From the NCBI GenBank assembly GCA_028066595.1, contig JALCBJ010000052.1:1-46040 (forward strand): DNA of 46,040 bases, given 5' to 3'. The DNA comes from Thermoanaerobaculia bacterium (GTDB lineage: Bacteria; Acidobacteriota; Thermoanaerobaculia; Multivoradales; J023). Within the stretch, counting starts at the first letter, position 1. Each line of letters starts with the position of its first letter. A program made the position numbers and the translations under genes. Below are positions 1 through 8,118 of this stretch, piece after piece. The notes beneath the pieces are model-generated. The model did not search any database. It saw nothing but the letters and a program-made list of their open reading frames with translations, and was not told the DNA's origin.

Positions 1-2
1 CT

Positions 3-1334
3 AGCTACGGAGGCGGAAGCACCCGACCGCTGCTGAGAACCGGCACGTCGAACGGCGCGATCACGTTCGGTGGTGGGGGCTCGCCGCCGCGCATCGACTA
101 TGTGGCGATCATAGGTATCCATTTTTGGGCCCACACGCATGACGGAACCGTCAATAACTTCCATGCCATGCACTTCCTCATGCCCGGCGAGGGTTTGCTG
201 ATCGAAGACTGCAAGGTCGAACAATACGGCTCCGGCATCGTCTTCACACCTCCGGAGGACGACCCTCTGAACGCTGTCGAGCTCCGGCGCAACGTAGTCG
301 TCGACTCGTTCACGACTCTCGACTTCCACGCCCAGGGAATGTTCGCGTCGTCGATCGAGGGCCTCCTGTTGGAAGAGAACGTCTTCGACTACAACGGCTG
401 GAACGCCGACATCCCCGGTGCTTCGGCCAACATCTTTCGCCACAACATCTACCTGTCCGGTAACAACTCCAACGACGTGCAGGTGGTGGGCAACATCATC
501 ACGCGTGGCGCGTCGCACGGTATTCAGGCGAGGACTGGGGGCTGGGTCTTCGACAATCTCTTCGCCCGCAACTCGATCAGCGTACTGATCTCGGACGGTG
601 TCGAACAAGGCTTCTCGGCGCTCGTCGAGGAGAACGTCATCCTCGATGGCAAGAACATCTCCGGAACCGAGCTCCGTGGTTGGGGAATCAATGCAAACAA
701 TGCCGACTCGACGATCGTTCACCGCAACATCGTGGCGAACAACGTCGACGGCGACTTCCCTCGGCCGATGGACTTCGGAGCCAACGCTGGAGATCCGGTT
801 CTCGATCTAGAGTTCACCGACAACATCTTCTACAACTGGGGTGGCTCCGTTCGTTTCGACGGAGCCGCGGATGGTTTCCACAGCGTCCACTTGGCGCGAA
901 ATCACATACAAAGCGACCGAGCCCAGGCGGTTCTGGATCATGCGCAGCTTCCGACGACCTTTACTTCCGCCGACAACCGGCTGTGGAGCGAAGCTAATCC
1001 GTTGGAGTTCATCCGCATGAATGGAGCCATGGTCGATCTCGCCACGTGGCAGGCGCAGGTCGCGGACGTCGGATCGACGCGGGAGATGATCACCTACCCC
1101 GATCCGAGCCGCTCGATCGCTCGCTACAACGCGGAAGTGTTGGGTGGAAGCGCGAGTTTCGAGGCATTCACGGACCAGGTGCGGCTCCAGTCGAAAGACT
1201 TCTGGCGTGCGGAATACACGGCAAAGCAAGTGAACGACTGGATCCGAGCCGGTTTCGGACGGGAGTTGTCGCACATCTTCGTCGACGGATTCGAGAGCGG
1301 CAGCGTCTCCGCCTGGAGCAGCACAAGCCCCTGA
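3..1334 (+). CDS. Secreted right-handed beta-helix protein, 5' truncated by window edge
   Basis: The reading frame is open to the left edge, so only the C-terminal ~443 residues are present and the true start lies outside the window. The protein has repeated short strands with Asn/Asp turns (NIFRHN, VVGNIIT, VFDNLFARN, VEENVI, VHRNIVANN, FTDNIFYN), the pattern of parallel beta-helix proteins such as polysaccharide lyases and surface adhesins. No catalytic set can be assigned. The end, IFVDGFESGSVSAWSS, is an Asp-Gly-Phe-Glu-Ser-Gly tail that I recall at the C terminus of many secreted proteins in Acidobacteriota and some other Gram-negatives, so export is likely. It converges on the kinase gene with a 14-base gap. 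A role in binding or cutting a polysaccharide is inference. Confidence 0.8.
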   Translation, partial: SYGGGSTRPLLRTGTSNGAITFGGGGSPPRIDYVAIIGIHFWAHTHDGTVNNFHAMHFLMPGEGLLIEDCKVEQYGSGIVFTPPEDDPLNAVELRRNVVVDSFTTLDFHAQGMFASSIEGLLLEENVFDYNGWNADIPGASANIFRHNIYLSGNNSNDVQVVGNIITRGASHGIQARTGGWVFDNLFARNSISVLISDGVEQGFSALVEENVILDGKNISGTELRGWGINANNADSTIVHRNIVANNVDGDFPRPMDFGANAGDPVLDLEFTDNIFYNWGGSVRFDGAADGFHSVHLARNHIQSDRAQAVLDHAQLPTTFTSADNRLWSEANPLEFIRMNGAMVDLATWQAQVADVGSTREMITYPDPSRSIARYNAEVLGGSASFEAFTDQVRLQSKDFWRAEYTAKQVNDWIRAGFGRELSHIFVDGFESGSVSAWSSTSP

Positions 1335-1348
1335 GCAACCTCTGCGCC

Positions 1349-4300
1349 CTATCCGGCAGGGGCCCGGCCTGTGCCCAGGATCGCTTCGGCCTGTTCGGCG
1401 AAGAAGAGCAAACCAGCGGCGCGCGCTTCGGTTTCCAGAACCCGAAGACGGCCGAGCACTTCGCCGCGCCGTTTTGTCGGCCGGCGGATCGCAAAGTCTG
1501 CCTGCTGCAGTCGGATTCGCATGGTCAGCGGCCGCAGGCCGAACTCCGCCGACCGCAGGGCCAAGGCATCAAAAGCATCCAGTACATCTCCGATCTCGGA
1601 AGGGGAAGCAGGATCGGGGAGCGTTGCAGCCTCCAACCTGACGCGAGCAAGATCCAGTTCGATCCTGACTCCGATGCGTTCCACATCATCCCAGGAACCG
1701 ACCTCGTCAGACACACGCTGTGCTTCCTCCAAACGGTGGTCACCCATCAGAGCTTCGATCAAGAATGCGGTCGCCTGGGCCGTTTCCGCACGGCGGCCCT
1801 CCGCCAGGGCGTCTTCGCGAACTTCGCGGGCCAAGAGCTCGGCCCGGGCCGGCAGTCCGCTGTCGAGATCCAACCTGACGAGGGCTAGTCGGCTGGCCAG
1901 CGCGGCCGCTTCGCGGCCCTGATCCTGGTGCTGGTCGAGGGCCGACTCGTGCGTAACTCCTGCCGCTTCGAGCTCTCCGCGGAGTGTCGTTAGGCGCCCC
2001 CGCTGGTAGAGCAAGTCGGCATCGATGGCGGGGTCGCCGACCTGGTCGGCCAGGGCTTCCGCCTGTGTGAGCTGGCTGTCGGCCTGGCGTATCTCGCCCA
2101 GATCCAGCGACAGAGCCGCCAGACCGACGAGCGATGTCAACTGGTCCTTCGCAAGGCCAGATTCGGCCTGCAGGCGGAGTGCTTGGCTACGCTGTTCCTG
2201 TGCCGTTCGTAGGTCGCCTCGCAGGACGGCCATCAAGGCTGCTCGTTCGAGGGCGGCCGGGTCCTGCGATGAATCGGATGTCGAGGTGAGAGTCGGTTCC
2301 AGGAGAGCGACGGCTTCGCCGAGACGGTCGCGTTGTATCAGCACCACGATCAGAGCGCTGAGCGTGTCGGCGAGTCCCTGCTGATCGTTGAGCTCCCGGT
2401 GAATGGCTGTCTTCAGTTTCAGGGTCTCTTGGGCTGTCCCAAGATCCCCCTGTTGTTCGAGCAGATCGGCCAGAAATGCCAAACTTGCCGCCGTACCGCT
2501 GCGATCACCCATGGCTCGATAGAGACGTAGAGCGTCATCGTAGGCTTCACGAGCTTTCTCGGGGTCACCGAGCTCGATTTCGGCATGGGCCACGCATAGC
2601 GCTGCTGCGGCTTGCCCTTCACGATGTCCGAGCTCTTCGAAGACCTGGTAGGCAGAGCGAGCAGTTCGAACTGCGTCTCCGGGTCGGCCGAGACGACGCT
2701 GAGCCTCACTTGCCGTCAATTGAGCACGCGCAACGAATAGATCGGCGCCGAGACGTCGGGCAGCCGTTGCGGCTCGTTCCGCCGCTTCACTCTGCAGTTG
2801 AGAGCGCTCGCCACGGGCCGCGGCACGGGCCTCCATCAGATCGATGCGCGGATCGGAGGATAGCGTCTCGGGTAGGCGGCGAAGCTCGTCGAGTTGGGCC
2901 AGTGCCTCGTCGACCGCTCCCGCACCGATCCGCGCCTCCACACCGCCAAGACCGTAGTCCAGATTGTCCGGGAAGGTATCCCAGAGTCGGTCGTAGATCG
3001 CGCGGGCTGCAGGCCAGTCGCCGGAAAGTGTGCGGTACCTCGCCTCCATCGACAACCGATCTCTTTCGGGGAGCTGCTCCGATAGCTCGAAAGCCCGGCT
3101 CATCTCCTCGACCGCTAGGGTGGAGAAGCCCAGGTCCTGCCAGGCTTCTGCGAGGGTCGAACGCAGCAGTGGGTTGTCGGGCTCGATGGTGACGGCTTCT
3201 TGCAAGTGGTCACGAGCCCGTTCTCGACGGAATTCGCGCCGGTCGTCGAGCGCCAAGGCATAGAGCCGGTTGGCCTCGGGATCGGAGGGAAGCAGGCTCG
3301 AGAGCTCGTTTTCCGTCGCACCGACGCCGAGAGCGTCGCGCAGCCCCTCGCCGACGCGTCGGATCACCGTTTGCAACCGGGCGGCATCACCTTCCTCGTT
3401 GATGGCGACCACCGTCGTGCCTTCACCCGTATCCTGCAGCTTGACCTCGAACTGCAGTCGTCCGTTGCTCCGGTCGCCCACCTGACTGATGAACGATCCG
3501 GATACGACCAGGTCGCTGCCGAGGAGGTTGTGTAGCCGTGTGAGCTCCTCGCCTTTGAGTTGGTCCAGTGGTCCCAGGCGTGCTTGCTTGCGTGCGAGAT
3601 GTGCCTGCATGCCGTCGACGATGCGTAGAGTCGCGCTCTTCGACAGCTCCTGGGTGACCATTTCTCCCAGGGCGACGGACAACCAATCAGCCTCCGCTCG
3701 ACCGGAGGCGTTCTCGAATCCCACCACCGCAACCGACCTGCGGAGCTTGATACGGCTCGGGTCTCGTTCTTTTCCTGCGCTGAGCCAGAGGAATCCGCCG
3801 AGACCGCCTGCGAGCAGGGCGAGAGCGACGAGAAACCAGGAGAGTTTGCGACCCAAAGGACCGATACGTCCTTTCTCCGTGCCCATCACGAAGCCACCGT
3901 GGAGAGTGCCATCGGTCAGATTGTTGGAGGTGTCGTCGCCGGTACCGTCCGCCGTCGGTGAAGCCGTCGAGCTCCCGACCGGCGATCCCGACGAGGGCCG
4001 AGCCTGAGCGGTCCCTACGCTCGTGGCTCGGGAATGGTCTTGAGCGGAGGTCGAGCCTCCGGAACCCGTCCGCCGATCACCTTGCGGTGAGTGTACGAGC
4101 GTCGATCGTGTGGGCTTGTGTAGAGCTTGGGCCACCGCCATGACGTCGGGAAATCGATCGTCGGGACGCCGCTCCAGGCATCGGAGAATCGCCCGTTCCC
4201 ACCATGCCGGTAGATCGGGGACGTGGACGTGGGGCGGCGGCGGCGCTTGTCTGAGGCGTTGTACGGCCGTCGTGAGCGGGCTTTCTGCCTCGAAAGGCAA

Positions 4301-5233
4301 ACAGCCGGTGACCATCTCGTAGATCACGATGCCGAGCGAGTAGATATCGGCCTTCGCAGTGATGACCTTGTTCTCTACCTGCTCCGGCGCCATGTAGGCC
4401 GGTGTGCCCACGATTCCCAGGCCGGTCACCTGGGAAGCGAAGCGGTCGCCGGCGTCCGTACCCCGGGCGACTCCGAAGTCGGTGAGCACGACGCGGCTGC
4501 CAGCGAGGTCGGAGCCCTCCGAGGCATTTTCCAGGAAGACGTTCTCGCTCTTCAGATCGCGGTGGACGACGCGCGCCCGATGCGCCGCGTCGAGCCCGGC
4601 ACACATCTGTTCGATCAAGGGAAGAGCTTCTGAGGTGGAGAGCCGATGCCGACGCCGGAGCATCTCGGAGAGAGTCTCGCCGCGCAACAGCTCCATCGTC
4701 AGGAAGTTGACCGGCTGGTCTCCGGCCCGATGACTACCGAGATCGAAGATGCGGCAAACGTTGGGGTGGGTTACGGTGCGTGCCAGTGCGATCTCGCGCT
4801 TGAAGCGATCGAGGACGCCCGATTCTTCACCCATCCGGGGCGAGATGGTCTTTAGAGCCACCTCTTGCAACAGCTCCACATCTTCGGCCTCGTAGACCTC
4901 GCCCATGCCTCCCTGAGCAAGGAAGCGGATGACGCGGTAGCGATCGGCCACGACCTGACCAGGTTCGAAGATCGGCCGGGTCGGTGAATCGGCGGCTCTG
5001 GGAGCCTCCGTCTCGGTTGCGACAGGGTCGGGCTGTGTGGTGTCCCGTAGAGGGCGCAGTCGGAAGCGAGCAGAGCAGCTGGGGCATGTGACCCGTGGCT
5101 GCTCCTCCGACAGTACCTCCTCAGGCACCTCGATCTGTTCGCCGCATGTCTTGCACTGGAGATTCAAGAGACTCTCTGCCTTGCCGCGCCGTGGAACCTC
5201 GCTTATCTTACCTGTGGACGCCCGACGACTCAC
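1349..5233 (-). CDS. Membrane Ser/Thr protein kinase with N-terminal zinc ribbon and C-terminal TPR array
   Basis: Residues 27-53 form an MJ0042-type zinc ribbon (CKTC at 27-30, CPSC at 50-53). A Hanks-type kinase follows (about 99-370) with the glycine loop LAQGGMGEV, Lys128, the catalytic HRDLKSEN at 224-231, DFG at 252-254 and GTPAYMAPEQ in the activation segment, so it should be active. A Ser/Thr/Gly-rich linker leads to one membrane helix (about 466-485). An extracytoplasmic FlgO/TolB-like segment then begins at SVAVVGFENASGR, and a long array of TPR-like helices runs to the end. The architecture is common in Acidobacteriota and Myxococcota as a one-component envelope receptor. The start is uncertain: GTG at 5233 gives the longest form. 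TTG at 5167 would begin directly at the zinc ribbon and lies about 38 bases below a possible -10 (TAAGAT, 5210-5205). Substrates are unknown. Confidence 0.93.
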   Translation of the reverse strand: MSRRASTGKISEVPRRGKAESLLNLQCKTCGEQIEVPEEVLSEEQPRVTCPSCSARFRLRPLRDTTQPDPVATETEAPRAADSPTRPIFEPGQVVADRYRVIRFLAQGGMGEVYEAEDVELLQEVALKTISPRMGEESGVLDRFKREIALARTVTHPNVCRIFDLGSHRAGDQPVNFLTMELLRGETLSEMLRRRHRLSTSEALPLIEQMCAGLDAAHRARVVHRDLKSENVFLENASEGSDLAGSRVVLTDFGVARGTDAGDRFASQVTGLGIVGTPAYMAPEQVENKVITAKADIYSLGIVIYEMVTGCLPFEAESPLTTAVQRLRQAPPPPHVHVPDLPAWWERAILRCLERRPDDRFPDVMAVAQALHKPTRSTLVHSPQGDRRTGSGGSTSAQDHSRATSVGTAQARPSSGSPVGSSTASPTADGTGDDTSNNLTDGTLHGGFVMGTEKGRIGPLGRKLSWFLVALALLAGGLGGFLWLSAGKERDPSRIKLRRSVAVVGFENASGRAEADWLSVALGEMVTQELSKSATLRIVDGMQAHLARKQARLGPLDQLKGEELTRLHNLLGSDLVVSGSFISQVGDRSNGRLQFEVKLQDTGEGTTVVAINEEGDAARLQTVIRRVGEGLRDALGVGATENELSSLLPSDPEANRLYALALDDRREFRRERARDHLQEAVTIEPDNPLLRSTLAEAWQDLGFSTLAVEEMSRAFELSEQLPERDRLSMEARYRTLSGDWPAARAIYDRLWDTFPDNLDYGLGGVEARIGAGAVDEALAQLDELRRLPETLSSDPRIDLMEARAAARGERSQLQSEAAERAATAARRLGADLFVARAQLTASEAQRRLGRPGDAVRTARSAYQVFEELGHREGQAAAALCVAHAEIELGDPEKAREAYDDALRLYRAMGDRSGTAASLAFLADLLEQQGDLGTAQETLKLKTAIHRELNDQQGLADTLSALIVVLIQRDRLGEAVALLEPTLTSTSDSSQDPAALERAALMAVLRGDLRTAQEQRSQALRLQAESGLAKDQLTSLVGLAALSLDLGEIRQADSQLTQAEALADQVGDPAIDADLLYQRGRLTTLRGELEAAGVTHESALDQHQDQGREAAALASRLALVRLDLDSGLPARAELLAREVREDALAEGRRAETAQATAFLIEALMGDHRLEEAQRVSDEVGSWDDVERIGVRIELDLARVRLEAATLPDPASPSEIGDVLDAFDALALRSAEFGLRPLTMRIRLQQADFAIRRPTKRRGEVLGRLRVLETEARAAGLLFFAEQAEAILGTGRAPAG

Positions 5234-5292
5234 GACCCGGAGAGCTTGATTTGGTATCCCGACGACCGCTGGCAGGCCCGGATCTCGCCGCC

Positions 5293-6897
5293 ATGCCCGC
5301 CCGTCCCGTGGAGGTGGAGCTGGCGCTCTTCACCCATCGTTTTGCCGCCATCGCTGCCGAGATGGGCGAGATGTTGCAGCGTACCGCGCTCTCCACCAAC
5401 GTGCGGGACCGTCTCGACTTCTCCTGCGCGCTTCTCGATCGGGAAGGTAGGCTTGTCGTGAACGCGCCTCACATCCCGGTCCATCTCGGTGCCCTTGGCC
5501 TCTGTGTGCGCAAAGTCGCCGCCCACCTCGAGATGAGACCCGGCGACACGGTAGTCACCAACCATCCGGGTTTCGGCGGATCCCATCTACCCGACATCAC
5601 CGTGATCACGCCGGTCTTCCAGTTTCCAGAAGGGGGAGAGCTCCTCGGATACGTCGCCAACCGCTGCCATCATGCGGAGATCGGAGGTATCCGTTCGGGC
5701 TCCATGCCGCCTTCGGCACGGTTCCTGGTAGAAGAGGGAGTGGTGCTCGAACCCTTGCACCTCGTGCGCGGTGGTGAGGCCAGGTGGGAGGACGTGCGCG
5801 AACGGCTCACGTCGGGCCCCTGGCCTTCGCGTACGCCGGACGAGAACCTGGCAGATCTGCACGCTGCCCTGGCGGCCAATCTGCGTGGCGTCGAGGGTTT
5901 GCGGCAACTCGCCGCGCAGCACGGCCTGGAATCGGTCCATCACTACATGGATGCGCTTCGTCGCGATGCCACGCGCAAGATTTCGATGGCGCTATCGGGA
6001 CTCCGCGGCTCCTTCTGCGCCGAGCAGTGTCTCGACGACGGTACGCTCCTGCGCCTGGCGGTGGAATGTGGAGAAGATCAGGATGGCCCTCGGTGCGTGA
6101 TCGACTTCGAGGGCAGCGGCGATGTCCATCCCGGAAATCTCAACGCTACGCCCGCCATCGTACGTAGCGCTGTCTTGTACGTCCTCCGGCTGCTCGTGGC
6201 GCGTCGCTCGCCCGATGCGGACGTTCCCCTCAACGAGGGGCTCTTCGAGCCCGTCGAGCTTCGACTGCCAGGGTCTAGTCTGCTCTCGCCCGACTTCTCG
6301 GGTCCTGCAGAAGGCTTGCCCGCCGTGGTGGGCGGCAATGTGGAAACCAGTCAACGCGTCGTCGATACGTTGCTGCACGCGTTCGACCTGGGCGCTTGTA
6401 GTCAGGGCACCATGAACAACGTGTTGTTCGGCGACGACACGTTCGGCTACTACGAAACGGTGTGCGGCGGCACAGGTGCTGGGGACGGCTTCGACGGTAC
6501 CAGCGCGGTCCATAGCCATATGACCAATACGCGGATCACCGATCCGGAGATCCTCGAACAACGGTATCCGGTTCGTTTGGAGGAGTTCGCTATCCGGCAT
6601 GGCTCTGGCGGGGACGGCCATCACCGAGGTGGCGACGGCGTCGTTCGGCGCCTGCGCTTTCTGCGCGACGTCGAGCTGTCGATTCTCAGCCAACATCGGG
6701 TCGAACAACCCTACGGACTGCACGGCGGTGGACCAGGTACGAAGGGACGCCAGATCCTGGTTCATCCAGATGGGAGCGAGACTCGATTGGCAGGGATCTC
6801 CCAAGCCGACGTCCGAGCGGGTGATCTGTTGGTGCTCGAAACACCGGGTGGTGGTGGATGGGGCCGGAGCTCACGACACGACGAGAGGGTGCGATGA
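5293..6897 (+). CDS. Hydantoinase B / 5-oxoprolinase beta-like protein
   Basis: This 534-residue protein matches the HyuB family (N-methylhydantoinase B, acetone carboxylase alpha and 5-oxoprolinase relatives). Landmarks are RTALSTNVRDRLDFSCAL and VVNAPHIPVHLGALG near the N terminus, PGDTVVTNHPGFGGSHLPD, NRCHHAEIGG, and GGDGVVRRLRF with a Gly-rich end. Family members hydrolyse cyclic amide bonds with ATP, usually together with a HyuA subunit. No hyuA is next to this gene, so it either works with a partner encoded elsewhere or does something else. I chose ATG 5293 because the family starts about ten residues before the helix FTHRFAAIAAEMGEM. Longer in-frame starts run into the divergent kinase gene. 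Its stop overlaps the next start (ATGA at 6894-6897), so the two genes are translationally coupled. Confidence 0.88.
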   Translation: MPARPVEVELALFTHRFAAIAAEMGEMLQRTALSTNVRDRLDFSCALLDREGRLVVNAPHIPVHLGALGLCVRKVAAHLEMRPGDTVVTNHPGFGGSHLPDITVITPVFQFPEGGELLGYVANRCHHAEIGGIRSGSMPPSARFLVEEGVVLEPLHLVRGGEARWEDVRERLTSGPWPSRTPDENLADLHAALAANLRGVEGLRQLAAQHGLESVHHYMDALRRDATRKISMALSGLRGSFCAEQCLDDGTLLRLAVECGEDQDGPRCVIDFEGSGDVHPGNLNATPAIVRSAVLYVLRLLVARRSPDADVPLNEGLFEPVELRLPGSSLLSPDFSGPAEGLPAVVGGNVETSQRVVDTLLHAFDLGACSQGTMNNVLFGDDTFGYYETVCGGTGAGDGFDGTSAVHSHMTNTRITDPEILEQRYPVRLEEFAIRHGSGGDGHHRGGDGVVRRLRFLRDVELSILSQHRVEQPYGLHGGGPGTKGRQILVHPDGSETRLAGISQADVRAGDLLVLETPGGGGWGRSSRHDERVR

Positions 6898-8111
6898 ACG
6901 GCAAGGGCAATGACGGTGAAGGTCGTTGGAAAGAGCGGTGGTGGGCTACTCTGGCAGGCGCAGTCTTGGCCGCCGCATTCCTCGGTCCCGGAACGATCAC
7001 GACGGCATCGCGTGCCGGCGCGTCGCACGGAGCCGCTCTTCTTTGGACCCTGCTGCTGGCGACGCTGGCCTGTTTCGTGCTCCAAGACGCAGCGGCCAGG
7101 CTGACGATCGGATCCGGGATGCCGTTGGGGGCAGCGCTGCGTCGTCGGTTTGGTCTCCGCGCTGCTGCCGTCGTAGCCTTGGCGGTGGTCATCGGCTGCG
7201 CTGCGTACGAGGCGGGCAACATTCTCGGTGGCGTGGCGGGGGCACGGATGGTCCTCGACTTCGGTATCGTACCGCTGACGGTCGCGTCTTCGACGTTGGC
7301 GTTCGCTCTGCTGTGGGTCGGACGAACCGGGGTGGTGACCACGGTGCTTTCTGCCCTGGTCGCCACGATGGGTTTGGCATTCCTGGTGACGGCGGTTGGG
7401 CTGCGGCCAGAGCTCGGTGAGCTTCTGCGAGGCCTGGCCGTTCCGACCATGCCCGCGGGCGCAGGCCTTCTTCTGCTCGGTCTCGTCGGTACCACCGTGG
7501 TGCCCTACAACCTCTTCCTGGGGTCTGGGCTAGCGCAGGAGCGCGAGGGCTCGGCGTCGCGTTTTGGGCTGGCCGTGGCGATCGGGCTCGGTGGACTGGT
7601 GTCCATGGCCGTTCTGGTGGTGGGCACAGCGGTGGTCGGGGACTTTGGTTTCGACGCATTGGCCGAGGTCCTGGCCGATCGCCTCGGCGGTTGGGCAGTG
7701 ACGTTCTTCGGATTGGGCCTCTTCGCAGCCGGCTTCACCTCCGCCGTCACAGCACCATTGGCTGCAGCCTGGACGGCGCAGGGGTTGTTCTCGGACGAGG
7801 AGACGAAACAGGCTTGGTCGCTACGTGGCCGCTGGTTCCGTGTCGTGTGGATCGTGGTGCTCCTCACCGGGACGCTGTTTGGCGTCCTCGGTGTCCAGCC
7901 CATTCCCGTGATCATCCTGGCGCAGGCTGCGAATGCACTGGTGCTGCCCTTCGTCTCCGTCTTTCTCTGGGCCGTCACCGCGGACCGTGAGCTGGTCGGC
8001 GAGCAAGCCCACGGCCCCGTCGGGCGTGGTCTGTTGGCGGCTGTCGTTTTGCTGACCGTAGCGCTGGGCGCGCGCGGTGCCTGGGGAGCCATCGTCAGCC
8101 TGCTGGGCTGA
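6894..8111 (+). CDS. Nramp-family-like membrane transporter with altered metal-site motifs
   Basis: A 405-residue polytopic protein with about 11 hydrophobic helices. Its fold signature is Nramp/SLC11-like: TM1 carries FLGPGTITTASRAGASHG, aligning with the family's DPGN region, and TM6 carries GTTVVPYNLFLGSG, aligning with GATVMPHNLYLHS. In known Nramp proteins the Asp and Asn of TM1 and the Ala and Met of TM6 hold the divalent metal. Here they read Gly, Thr, Thr and Val, so ordinary Mn/Fe transport is doubtful and the substrate is unknown. The first codon overlaps the stop of the hydantoinase-like gene. That coupling suggests a joint job, perhaps uptake of that enzyme's substrate or of an ion it needs (inference). 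It converges on the histidine kinase with a 7-base gap. Confidence 0.87.
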   Translation: MNGKGNDGEGRWKERWWATLAGAVLAAAFLGPGTITTASRAGASHGAALLWTLLLATLACFVLQDAAARLTIGSGMPLGAALRRRFGLRAAAVVALAVVIGCAAYEAGNILGGVAGARMVLDFGIVPLTVASSTLAFALLWVGRTGVVTTVLSALVATMGLAFLVTAVGLRPELGELLRGLAVPTMPAGAGLLLLGLVGTTVVPYNLFLGSGLAQEREGSASRFGLAVAIGLGGLVSMAVLVVGTAVVGDFGFDALAEVLADRLGGWAVTFFGLGLFAAGFTSAVTAPLAAAWTAQGLFSDEETKQAWSLRGRWFRVVWIVVLLTGTLFGVLGVQPIPVIILAQAANALVLPFVSVFLWAVTADRELVGEQAHGPVGRGLLAAVVLLTVALGARGAWGAIVSLLG

Positions 8112-8118
8112 GGAGATC

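Noticed and set aside
1046..1888. 280-codon plus-strand frame across the end of the first gene and the kinase tail
   Set aside because: It overlaps two real genes and shows no family-like sequence.
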